Source: Amorphochlora amoebiformis
Lineage: Eukaryota; Cercozoa; Chlorarachniophyceae
Direction of reading: 5' to 3'
Assembly: GCA_054601695.1 (NCBI GenBank)
Contig: BAAHQB010000010.1
Location: 744,001-808,000, forward strand
DNA: 64,000 nucleotides
Shown here: positions 1-64,000 of the stretch, one piece after another
Position numbering within the stretch: the stretch's first letter is position 1
How the letters are laid out: every line of letters starts with the position of its first letter
Made by a program: the position numbers and the translations under genes
The notes under the pieces: generated by a model
Database searches by the model: none
What the model saw: the letters and a program-made list of their open reading frames with translations, nothing else
Told to the model about the DNA's origin: nothing

Positions 1-617
<617 letters not shown>

Positions 618-619
618 AT

Positions 620-840
620 ATCACTTATTTTTCGGTAGTGAGAGGATATAAAGTAAAGAGATAGTCGAGAATTCCCATAGAGGAGAGCGAGAGAAAAAGG
701 AGGAAGAGTGGAGATAAGGATGGAGAAGAGAATAATAGAGAATCATGAAGAGGGAGAATTATAGAGAATAAGACGGATATAGGGGAGGCAAGGACATGGA
801 GAGGAAGAGAAGGGGCAGGGATAAGAGCGAGAGAGACAAC
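620..840. repeat. Purine-rich tract
   Basis: Almost only A and G on the plus strand, so pyrimidine-rich in the sense of the transglutaminase-like gene. It directly follows the donor site of that gene's last visible exon. Confidence 0.6.
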
Positions 841-7616
<6,776 letters not shown>

Positions 7617-8158
7617 GCTTGGGATTCGGGTTGATTGACAAAAGTACAGCGCCGACAACGAAGGCTTTCAATTTCTTTTTTCCCTCCTGAGAATAATGTT
7701 GATATCTGTGCACGTGCATCGAAACGTGGTGGGAAAAGGGAAATGAAAGTGTCGGAGGCGATAAGAAATTTTATGAAAGCTGGCGCCGTCGGCAGACGGG
7801 ATACGGATTATGGAAGCTATTGTTTTATAAATATGAGGACACGAGCCAGTTGATGAGAACCTCGAAGGAAAGAGATTCTGATCACGTCTAGTTTCTCCCA
7901 CCCCCCGGAAATAAGTATATTCCACCTTTAGGAGGTTTTGGAGCCCCACAAGTACGACAGATGACTCTACCTGCCTCATTCTCCAACGTACACAATCCGC
8001 AATCCCATCCCGCCATGATTGAAAGCAAGTGTGATTTCGCCTTGGGTCACGTAATCTAATGTGATTTCACCTTGAGTCACGTTAGGAACATGTGACAGAT
8101 TGCTGTATCGTGGTGACAAGTCGACCTATCACAAAACTATTTACACGTGTCAGTTCTG
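7617..8158. promoter_or_regulatory. Shared divergent promoter region of the transglutaminase-like and pICln genes
   Basis: About 540 bp between the two inferred ATGs. It holds no TA array, unlike the flanking introns. It contains a pair of near-identical 24-bp repeats next to the pICln side. Other short open frames here (for example ending FINMRTRAS) have no splice or homology support. Confidence 0.5.
8030..8083. promoter_or_regulatory. Two near-identical direct repeats upstream of the pICln ATG
   Basis: TGTGATTTCGCCTTGGGTCA at 8030 and TGTGATTTCACCTTGAGTCA at 8060, a 30-bp period, each running into CGT. Each unit is bounded by GTGA and TCAC, an inverted pair. They end about 75 bp before the start codon. 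Confidence 0.6.
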
Positions 8159-13509
<5,351 letters not shown>

Positions 13510-13684
13510 GTCTCAAATGCTTATGAACATTGTGTCGTTTGCAAAGTGGAACTTAATAGGCTAGTTATAGTTTCTAGTACATTGATAAATTTGAGATGCA
13601 AGGTCCTATAAATAATTAAAAACGAAAAGCGCTTGTTTTCTTATCTAGCATCTATATATATATATATATATAAATATATATATG

Positions 13685-13718
<34 letters not shown>

Positions 13719-13728
13719 AAATATATGC

Positions 13729-13790
<62 letters not shown>

Positions 13791-14086
13791 TTATATGTAT
13801 ATATCTAGTATATACATATATCGTATATTATATAATATGTGTATGTAGCTAAATAGTGTCAACATGTATGAATGATACTAACTAATCAATATTGCCAGTG
13901 ACCGACAAGGCTATAACTAGCTAGATACTGGTAGATTTTAATCATAACGGTGACGGTCACTAGAGTGATTGTAATAGCGTAGACAGTATATCTTTATCAT
14001 CTTAAAATATATAACATATACACATATATATATATATATATCTTCTAACTCTGAATATATATGTAGTATTATGTACATATACATAT

Positions 14087-14121
<35 letters not shown>

Positions 14122-14193
14122 ATATATATAGAGTAATTTATACATACATGTATACACAAATACAAACACACACACACACACAGAGAGAGAGAG

Positions 14194-14239
<46 letters not shown>

Positions 14240-14422
14240 TATATAATATTATATGTAGATATATTTATAGATAATTAAATTATAATATATATAAATATAT
14301 ATATATATATTTATATATATGTATATATGTATGTATATATATATATATATATGCATATATATGTGTATATGTGTATATGTATATATACGTACATGCATAT
14401 ATGTATATATCCATATATACAC

Positions 14423-14506
<84 letters not shown>

Positions 14507-14515
14507 AAATACGTG

Positions 14516-14584
<69 letters not shown>

Positions 14585-14630
14585 CACATACATATACATA
14601 AATATATACATTTACTTATATATGTAATGT

Positions 14631-14712
<82 letters not shown>

Positions 14713-14762
14713 GTTATTTTTTACTATCCTGACAATACCCATCACACTCTGCGTTCCACAAT

Positions 14763-14804
14763 ACCCAACCGAACCCCCGGCATACCCAACCGAACCCCCG
14801 GCAT
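14763..14804. repeat. 21-bp perfect tandem repeat, two copies
   Basis: ACCCAACCGAACCCCCGGCA plus T, at 14763-14783 and 14784-14804. Unusually GC-rich for the window. Confidence 0.95.
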
Positions 14805-15450
14805 GCCACACCTTCCAATGCCCTCAGAGATAATAAATAAACGAGACTTTCAGAATACATTTAAGCTCGAGATTTCGGTTGCAGCATGTTGCGTTTGTAG
14901 GTCGAGACCATAGTAGAAACTAGTGTCAAGACTTCACAGGCATTCCCCATAGAAGACTATACATTGGATACCCGCATATCGAAAGTTTGATATCTTAAAA
15001 CCCCTAATAATTATAGGACCTATAACATTGATATTAAATCTTGCATACCTATAAATATCAATTGTTAGATACATGATAATTTAAGACCTCTAATGATATA
15101 TCCGACATTAAATCGCCTAAATCCATCCTGTCTCTTTGGAAGATCCTGGGAAAGGCGGTGGAAACGCCATCGCGGTCGACCTAGGGAATATAAATACACT
15201 CACGAGGATTCTGCGGGTGAAAGTTCTAAAAATACTAAAATTTCCCGCAGAAATAATTTGCTTTTCCATTTTCCCGGCTTGAGTCCGCTTGGCGGGATGG
15301 GAGAGGGCCCTTTCGGGTTGGGTTTCTTCCGGGGTTCGGGAAGGGGAAAGGTGGTTGGGATTGGGAGTAGGTGACGAGAGATATGTGTTGAGGGTGAATG
15401 TATAATTGCGAAGGTAGATAGAATGTTTAAGGTCTGTTTTGAGATGAAAT

Positions 15451-15510
15451 TTGACTGAGACCTGGTTTGAAAACATATATTTGACTGAGACCTGGTTTGA
15501 AAACATATAT
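15451..15510. repeat. 30-bp perfect tandem duplication
   Basis: 15451-15480 and 15481-15510 are identical (begins TTGACTGAGACCTGGTTTGA), upstream of the possible first exons of the large plus-strand gene. Confidence 0.97.
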
Positions 15511-15535
15511 CAATCAATATATGTGTATACAGACA

Positions 15536-15577
<42 letters not shown>

Positions 15578-15599
15578 ATCATGTATATGACATATTACT

Positions 15600-15642
<43 letters not shown>

Positions 15643-15665
15643 CACATAAATATATATGATATTAG

Positions 15666-16190
15666 GCGGTATGTTCCCCATGTTTGGGGCCCTACCCAAC
15701 AATTTCCAAAATTATGTCGTAGAAGGTACATATAGAGAAATAAGACATATTCAGTCATAACATTTTTTTCAGTCTTTCTCCTCCCCTATCCAACACTTCC
15801 CACCCTCCCTACTCTCTTTCTCCTCCTATTCTTCCCCTTCTCAAACTGTCTCACTCTCTCGTGCTCTCGCATTCTCTCTTCCAATCTCCCAACAACATTC
15901 GAAATCTGAACAAAATGTACGGCTTTAGGCTGGGTAGGATTTAGAGTTTAGAATTACCGGTCGGGTAGAGTGAGATAGCAGGTTGGACTTGATGTACTTG
16001 GGTCAGGGTTAGGGTTTGAAGTTAACGCAAACCCGTACCCCAATTGTTCTTTGGTTGGTTTTCCTTCACTCTCGTTTATCTCTCTTTTTTCGAGATAGTA
16101 TACACAAACACACACACAAACACACATATATTTATATATATATAAAAACACACGTATGTACACACATATATATACACACATATATACATA

Positions 16191-16263
<73 letters not shown>

Positions 16264-16377
16264 GATATGTATAACGTAATTGTATGTCTATACATGTGTA
16301 TATGTACTAAATTAACATTTTATTTGGTTTTTGGACTTTATTTGGTTGCAGGAGGGTTTCAAGAGGTTGCGCTTTAC

Positions 16378-16473
<96 letters not shown>

Positions 16474-16552
16474 TGTATATATATATATATAATATATATG
16501 TGTGTGTGTGTGTGTATTGGTGTGTGCGAGTTTCATATTAATGTATATACAC

Positions 16553-16609
<57 letters not shown>

Positions 16610-16727
16610 TATATACATATACATATTAGAATAAATAATATATTTCATATAATTCTACATATCTATCTATATATAATATGTATGTGTGTGTATATGTGTA
16701 TATGTGTGTGTATATATAATGTATGTG

Positions 16728-16782
<55 letters not shown>

Positions 16783-16868
16783 GTATTGTATAATTCGTAG
16801 GGGTATATCATTTTTTGTTCCTAAAGCCGGACACAACAAGGAGATTCAAGAGTATAGGCCAACTTAAG
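15666..16868 (+). other. Possible 5' exons of the unrecognised large gene
   Basis: Three islands have AG/GT borders and would join in phase to the exon at 17264: 15666-15725 (GMFPMFGALPNNFQNYVVE, with an internal ATG at 15671), a 14-nt piece 16352-16365, and 16827-16868 ([14 protein letters not shown]). The last island also has another open reading that ends in a stop ([15 protein letters not shown]), so it could instead end a different transcript. Phase agreement alone is weak support for pieces this short. Confidence 0.3.
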
Positions 16869-16942
16869 GTTTTACATAAGTACATGTATATTATATATAT
16901 ATATATATATATATATGTAGATACATATATAAAAAAATATAT

Positions 16943-17005
<63 letters not shown>

Positions 17006-17103
17006 TTATGTTTATGCATACATATATGCACAGTGAGAGAGTGTGGGAGGAAGGACAAGACACGCATAATATATGTAAATGTACATATATTGTATATACA
17101 TAC

Positions 17104-17162
<59 letters not shown>

Positions 17163-17176
17163 TAATATCAAATATA

Positions 17177-17216
<40 letters not shown>

Positions 17217-17263
17217 CATGAATACATTATATTTTTATACAAAAGTTCAATGTATACATATAG

Positions 17264-36628
<19,365 letters not shown>

Positions 36629-37165
36629 AGTTAACTTTAATTTGTGATTATAAATGGCATAACTACATGTAGTAACTGAATATTGTAGTAATATCATAGT
36701 CTAGATAACTATTACTAGCTATTAATTACTATGTGAGGCTGTAATAATACATGTAACGATAATCCGCCAGAACTAGAACTGTAGAACTATTCTCTAGCAT
36801 GTAGAGCTAGTCTACTGTCTAGACTGTCTAGTCTGTAAATTCTAGAATTCCTCAGCTATTCATATTACAAGGCTTACTACGTAGTTACAATCCTTGAACA
36901 TAGCTAATCTAGTATTACAATGTGAGGCTCGACTATCTGGCTAGTAGAAATATGCATGAAGTACAGAACCTAGAGAACAATGATCGGACTTAGAACTAGT
37001 AGAGGCGAATAAGAAAACTGACTCAAAGCCTCAGAGGCTACTAGGGCTAGTTGTATAGATACAGATGTGCACACTAGTCGATAATCATCGATCATTCATC
37101 TAGATCATAGCAGCAAGCTCAGCAGCTAACCTGGAGTCCGAATGTGCTGGGCCATCTTCAAATTC
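36629..37165. other. CTAG-rich convergent intergenic spacer
   Basis: It lies between the stop of the large plus-strand gene and the stop of the small membrane-protein gene. There is no TA array. CTAG occurs about twenty times, in forms such as GTCTAGACTGTCTAGTCTG and AGAACTAGTAG, where about two are expected by chance. No coding exon was recognised. Confidence 0.7.
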
Positions 37166-37225
37166 CTAAGGCTTAGAAGAGATCACCTGGCAAGTATGCA
37201 TTAATATATATATATATATATCTAG

Positions 37226-37259
<34 letters not shown>

Positions 37260-37768
37260 TATGTATATGTATGTGTGTAATTGTTTAATTCTCATACGCA
37301 TGTTATTACCGTATCATTGATATGTATTTCCGATGATCATAGCGCTAGATGTTCAGATATAGTATTATGCTCCAGCATTCATGTTACATGTACCTAGGGC
37401 AATGCACGTGTGTAGTTAGTATATACACATATCAGTTAAATATATCATATATGTGTATAATTTAAAGATGAAATAATGCATTATATATATATATATATAT
37501 ATATATGTATAATACATTTGTATACACAAGAGTGTATACATATATATATATATATTTATATATTGCATACATGTATATACATATGCATAATACAGCAAGG
37601 CCGGCCGCGGAGTTGAGAACCGCGCCGAGAAAATCCATAGTGAAGATGAAGAACATTTGCCCCTGGAATATAATACTAAATAGGTGTACTCAAACATGAT
37701 TTTGTTTCAGGGTACAAAACATTATAATGCTTAAGTAAACATACACACAACACATAATACATACATAC

Positions 37769-37824
<56 letters not shown>

Positions 37825-37957
37825 TATATATGCATACACATATGTAAGTGTATGTGTATATATAATATATATGTGTGTATATATGTATATATATATATCT
37901 ATACATACACATAATATATATATATACACATATATACATATATACATATAATGCATG

Positions 37958-37988
<31 letters not shown>

Positions 37989-38234
37989 TTATATAATATA
38001 TTTGATTTGATATATACATACATCTGTATCGTATATATATATATATATATATATATATAATGTGTATATAGAATGTATACAAAAACATATATATGTGTAT
38101 GTGTATGTATGTGTAATGTACATTACATACAACACAACACAATACAATGTGATCTAACCTTTAACACATCCCATGGCGCCCCGGTCTTAATGCCTCCCTG
38201 TTACCCCAAAAAGACATATATATATATATAATAC

Positions 38235-38265
<31 letters not shown>

Positions 38266-38269
38266 GTAT

Positions 38270-38316
<47 letters not shown>

Positions 38317-38425
38317 ATATATGTAAATTATGTACACTGTAGATATACATACGCACACACACACACACATACACACACACACATATGTATATATACATAT
38401 ATATGTATATATACATATGTGTATA

Positions 38426-38486
<61 letters not shown>

Positions 38487-38732
38487 CTACGTATGGAAAA
38501 ATGCATGTGTATATGTATACATATGTATACACAAACACGTCTATATATATATACATATATATATATATATAGCTATATGTACATATTATATACATAATAT
38601 AGTATGTATATAAAAATGTGTACATGTGTAATGTCTAAATATTGTATATATAGATGTATCTTTATATATATTTAATAATATGTATACATATACATATACA
38701 TATATATGTATATGTAATATGTATATATATAT

Positions 38733-38802
<70 letters not shown>

Positions 38803-38819
38803 CACACACATACACACAC

Positions 38820-38858
<39 letters not shown>

Positions 38859-38926
38859 TATATATGTATATATATATATATATACTTAAATAGATGTATC
38901 TATATATACCTATATATATATATCCA

Positions 38927-38997
<71 letters not shown>

Positions 38998-39132
38998 GTA
39001 TACAATATGCGGAACGTTGAAGAGGAACTGGGTGGCGTGCGCTACCTGTTTGTGTATACATGTACAATATTTCTAACATGTATATGTATGTTATATATTC
39101 ACGTGTATACATTTATATAAATGTACATACAT

Positions 39133-39191
<59 letters not shown>

Positions 39192-39328
39192 AACATACAC
39201 ATATATATATATATATTATATTTTAACAAACACATATATATATATATGTATATGTATGTATATATATACATATATATATATATATATTTATATAGATGTA
39301 AATAGTTTTATGTACACAAAATACATAC

Positions 39329-39392
<64 letters not shown>

Positions 39393-39944
39393 GTAGTAAA
39401 ACTGTGTTTTATACAACGGTTTCGATTACGCTCACGATCACACTTTTGGTTAGGAGTGCACATACCGCGCTGGCGATGAAGGTGTCGAGGTCGCTCTTGC
39501 CGTCCTGATATGATTAGCGTTGGATGAAAGGGTTGTTGGAGTTGGTTAGCGTTGTGTATTAGGGTTAGGGAATTGATTTCTGCAATTCTTTCCACATTTT
39601 GGTAAATTTAGCTTTAAGAGTTCGGAATAGCGTTTGGATCGGTTTAGCCAGATGTGGTTTTACAAAGAGGTTAGGTTTAGGAAGACTTGCGCTCGGGCCC
39701 GTATTGCAGTTTAGATTAGGTTTTGGGTAGGGTCAGGGTTGAATGACTGAGGGCTGGTCCAGCGCGATTCTATTTTCTAATTTTGTTTTTCGGCGAGACA
39801 GGAAGGTGTGCAGGTGACGGAGTAGCTTGATGGCCTATAAGTTTGGTGTGTGTGTATGAGAGTGCATACAAATACCTGTACTTACTCATGATATACATAC
39901 ATAAAAAATATACTATATTACACATCATGTATTCACACATATAT

Positions 39945-39982
<38 letters not shown>

Positions 39983-40010
39983 ATGTATGTGTACATATAA
40001 TATATATGTG

Positions 40011-40057
<47 letters not shown>

Positions 40058-40098
40058 TGTGTGTATATATATATATATATGTATATATGTGTATGTAT

Positions 40099-40176
<78 letters not shown>

Positions 40177-40308
40177 TGTGTTCGAAAACGGGCTAGCAAG
40201 TTACCGATAGTAGGCAGAAGGCAAGGTTGAAGCCTCCCAAAAACTTCATAGTGGGAACAACAAGTTGAAGCTGAGTATGCATGAATTTGTATATATTTAT
40301 GTGAATAC

Positions 40309-40381
<73 letters not shown>

Positions 40382-40737
40382 CCCGACGATCCCCTCTCGG
40401 AATGTCTCTCCGTAGGCTATATGCAGCTTTCTCGGTCTGGAAATCCAATGTTTAAAAACGCTAAGGTGTTTTGGTCATCCAAACAACACACCGAGTTATT
40501 TACGTGCTTCATAAATCTTCTGCAATGGCAACCAAGCGGTCAAAATCAGATGTTATCGTCCAAGTTGAAGCACAGGCCCAAAAAAACCCTTCTCTCCTCC
40601 CCTTCCTGGTTGTTACCCGAAAAACTAAAGTCGTGAGAAATTAATCGGCATACTATGAGGCTGAAGAACCAGTATCCCGACCCAAACCATCCCAGGTTGA
40701 ACAATAAGGCAACCGTTTGCAGTGCTCGAAAGGCCAT
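37166..40737 (-). CDS. Small predicted membrane protein, 115 residues, 7 exons
   Basis: Minus-strand exons, high to low: 40654-40737, 40383-40436, 39466-39504, 39004-39045, 38159-38197, 37594-37662, 37166-37186 (stop TAG). Every intron is phase 0, and all exons have AG/GT borders. The product starts [20 protein letters not shown] and has a first hydrophobic segment at about residues 5-28. A polar middle follows ([58 protein letters not shown]). A second hydrophobic segment ([16 protein letters not shown]...) precedes the short end VISSKP. Two membrane spans with a soluble centre are inferred; I do not recognise the family. It starts 156 bp from, and divergent to, the Arp2 gene, and it converges on the unrecognised large gene. 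Confidence 0.62.
39500..39760. repeat. Degenerate TTAGGG-like tract
   Basis: G-rich on the plus strand, so CCCTAA-like in the sense of the small membrane-protein gene. It ends next to the acceptor of that gene's exon 39466-39504. Confidence 0.55.
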
Positions 40738-40893
40738 TGAAGGCGGAATGTGTTCCTGCGTGATCTAAGGTCGCGTCACATGACTTGCTTGTGATATTGC
40801 CATCAGTCACTAGAAACGAAAATTCGGCCCAGAATTCTCAAGGTTTAAAAAAGCGGGAAGTCGAGTATCTTGGGTCTCTGCACGGGGATAACG
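40738..40893. promoter_or_regulatory. Short divergent promoter between the small membrane-protein gene and ARP2
   Basis: Only 156 bp separate the two inferred start codons on opposite strands, with no TA array. Both promoters and 5' leaders must fit here unless upstream non-coding exons exist. Confidence 0.5.
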
Positions 40894-47857
<6,964 letters not shown>

Positions 47858-48172
47858 ACTCTCAAAGGATCGATCGACATCTACCGTAGTACAGATGACC
47901 CATTGACAAGGGGGGACTGCTGGCTGCGTTGCTGAGTATCGTGCGTCCCCACTAACTAACTTGTCTCATATTAATAAATATTCAAGTTCATATTTTTCCC
48001 TTTTTTGTACACGTTAAAACAGGTGCAGAGAATCTAAATCTAAACTGGCTAGGTTATATATGTATGTTCTAGTACGTGCTATCTCTAGTATCTACTCTTT
48101 AATCTCTAGAATCTAGGCCGTGCTCCTCTACGCGTCTAGTCGAACTAGCACTTATCTGCGTATGTATCTAGT

Positions 48173-48224
<52 letters not shown>

Positions 48225-48261
48225 TTAACTATAGTATACATGTATACCTAGGTATATACAC

Positions 48262-48308
<47 letters not shown>

Positions 48309-49234
48309 CATATATTATAGATATATATATATATATATAGAGGGAGAGAGAGAGAGTCTAGAGAAGAGAGAGTTCCCTAACTACTACTAGTTCTAGTCTC
48401 TATAGCCTGGTCTAGCTATTGCTAGCGTAGCTAGAGACTACAGAGAGAGTCAGATTGTACAAGATAATCATTTGTAGATCATGCTCAACGGCTGACTCTA
48501 GTCTACTAGTCTATGACTTCAACGGTATACGAAAATGTCATCCAGCTTGTGTACTACGGTCTCAATTGCGCATGCGCATGCATATGCGACTGCCGTGAGT
48601 GTGTACGTGGGAACAAAGTAGATTAATGTAAGATTTGTGATAGGTGCTAGACTACTAGTATTCATGTATGCAACTTCTAGACTTGGGTTACCGCCTGACG
48701 CGCCCTGAGAAGAACTCTGAAATTTAGACATAGCATCCCTAGATAATCAAGTGTAGGAAGCTAGAGGGAAACGTTACTGCATATGCGTACGTACGTACGG
48801 ATACATATCTCTAGATCTCTATGCGCGCGTATCTCTTAGGCTCTTACCACGAATTCACGATCAGGCAAGTGCGTATAGCACATTGTACGTATGCAGTAGA
48901 TATATAGTACGCTGGCATTCAGTACGTAATACTACGTATGTCTAGACTTAGTAATAGTTAGTATATAGATGATATATCGTCGCCGATTCGTCGGCTAGAT
49001 ACGTTGCTACGTACACACACGTACACATACAGTATCTAGCTAGAATTCATGCTACAGTCTAGAGTCTAGAAAGTATATACAGGCTAGACAGGAAGGTGAA
49101 ATACGTCTTTGCACAATACTATTCATACAGGAAGGAGTTCACACGTGCAATACGCCTAGACAATACTAATCACATACGTACTTGATGCCAAGTTACACAC
49201 ACGTACGTAAACAACTTACATGTACATGCACGCG

Positions 49235-49301
<67 letters not shown>

Positions 49302-49583
49302 ATATATGTGTGTGTGTACGTGTATACACGACGACATACACACATGTGCGTTATTCGTACATACGCACGTGTAAGTATGCATGTGAAAAATATATTTTGG
49401 CACGCTGGGTATGCATGAGCCTTTGAACCATTTAGTAGCCATAGGGATTAATTAATACAACTGTGATCGCACCAGAGACACAACGTAAAGTAATGGTATA
49501 ATCACGTTTGAAAGTCTAGAGTGAATCGACATACTGGCCCATCGTATCTATTCATATCTGATCGTTTCTAATCCAGGTTAGTA
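47858..49583. other. CTAG-rich convergent intergenic spacer
   Basis: It lies between the stop codons of ARP2 and the amine oxidase gene. Only short TA arrays occur (48187-48220, 48266-48304, 49235-49290). From about 48060 to 49080 CTAG and TACGTA/ACGTACGT palindromes are very frequent. A 70-codon open frame on the minus strand at 48519-48731 has no recognisable domain and no splice support. Confidence 0.65.
47973..47978 (+). promoter_or_regulatory. Possible polyadenylation signal of ARP2
   Basis: AATAAA about 116 nt after the ARP2 stop codon, followed by TATTCAAG. It is a common hexamer in AT-rich DNA, so only position supports it. Confidence 0.4.
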
Positions 49584-63449
<13,866 letters not shown>

Positions 63450-63511
63450 CTGCATGTGCATATGTGCGTTCGTATAACGTGCTTATGAATATGTTTGTGG
63501 TTACGATAATA

Positions 63512-63569
<58 letters not shown>

Positions 63570-63607
63570 TTTTATATATATATATATAACATATATATAT
63601 ATATATA

Positions 63608-63662
<55 letters not shown>

Positions 63663-63916
63663 ATACAATATATAACAAGTCTAACCATAACCCCGATTAC
63701 AAAGGTCGCTGACAGCCTCACTAAATGGGAGACCGTAACCCTAATCCTATTCCTAACCCTCCCAAACTCGAACCCTAATCCTAAATCAGTCCTAACCGTA
63801 ACCCTAACCGTATCCCGAACCGTAACCTAGTCCTAATCCAAAACCTAAACCTAGTCTTAAGGCTTCTATATATATATATATATGTATAGTATATGTATGA
63901 AATATGTTTACATATA

Positions 63917-63950
<34 letters not shown>

Positions 63951-63957
63951 GTGTGTG

Positions 63958-64000
<43 letters not shown>
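63450..64000. other. Upstream intron of the amine oxidase gene with TA arrays and telomere-like DNA
   Basis: TA arrays at 63510-63655 and 63930-64000 and a CCCTAACC-type tract at 63680-63866. No exon with the Rossmann GxGxxG motif was found, so the gene's 5' part lies beyond the window. Confidence 0.6.

Larger units (their letters stand above)
13510..15665. other. Intergenic region between pICln and the large plus-strand gene
   Basis: It holds several TA arrays (13650-13800, 14220-14310, 14430-14705), an 8-bp inverted pair AGTGACCG/CGGTCACT at 13897-13904 and 13954-13961, a 21-bp tandem repeat at 14763-14804 and a 30-bp tandem repeat at 15451-15510. A TA-free stretch at 14830-15440 contains an open frame of 93 codons at 15093-15374 on the plus strand. 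It shows no recognisable domain and overlaps a telomere-like G-rich part, so it is not called as a gene. Confidence 0.6.

Noticed and set aside
14763-14804. CRISPR-like repeat
   Set aside because: Two adjacent copies without spacers in a eukaryotic context; a simple tandem duplication.

Overview
This window is nuclear DNA of an intron-rich eukaryote, probably a protist; I cannot name the species. The protein fragments are eukaryotic (Arp2, pICln, an FAD amine oxidase, a transglutaminase-fold protein). Every gene is cut into many exons of roughly 14-143 nt with GT...AG junctions. Degenerate TTAGGG/CCCTAA-like sequence recurs throughout. About half of the window is (TA)n or similar simple sequence, so almost every long open frame is repeat translation (Tyr-Ile runs) and not a gene. 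I found the real genes by reading the short non-repeat islands as exons and joining them with consistent splice phase.

Six genes result. (1) Minus strand, 7616 to 841 and continuing off the left edge: a transglutaminase-like protein with the Cys and His of the catalytic triad visible. (2) Plus strand, 8159-13509: a complete pICln (methylosome/chloride-conductance regulator family) in 7 exons. (3) Plus strand, about 17264-36628, possibly from 15666: a roughly 700-residue protein in about 35 exons that I do not recognise. (4) Minus strand, 40737-37166: a 115-residue protein in 7 exons with two hydrophobic segments. (5) Plus strand, 40894-47857: a complete actin-related protein 2 of 401 residues in 17 exons. 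(6) Minus strand, 63449-49584: the C-terminal 450 residues of a flavin amine oxidase (polyamine oxidase/LSD-like) in 23 exons, its N-terminus lying off the right edge.

The layout is compact apart from introns. Genes 1 and 2 are divergent across about 540 bp, and genes 4 and 5 are divergent across only 156 bp. Genes 3/4 and 5/6 are convergent. Both convergent spacers are rich in CTAG, and the longer one has only short TA arrays. The TA arrays lie mostly inside introns and often touch the 5' splice site (GTATAT). Elements with a tRNA-like head and TGTTA...TAACA-like ends sit inside TA arrays of introns. No intact tRNA, rRNA or CRISPR was seen.
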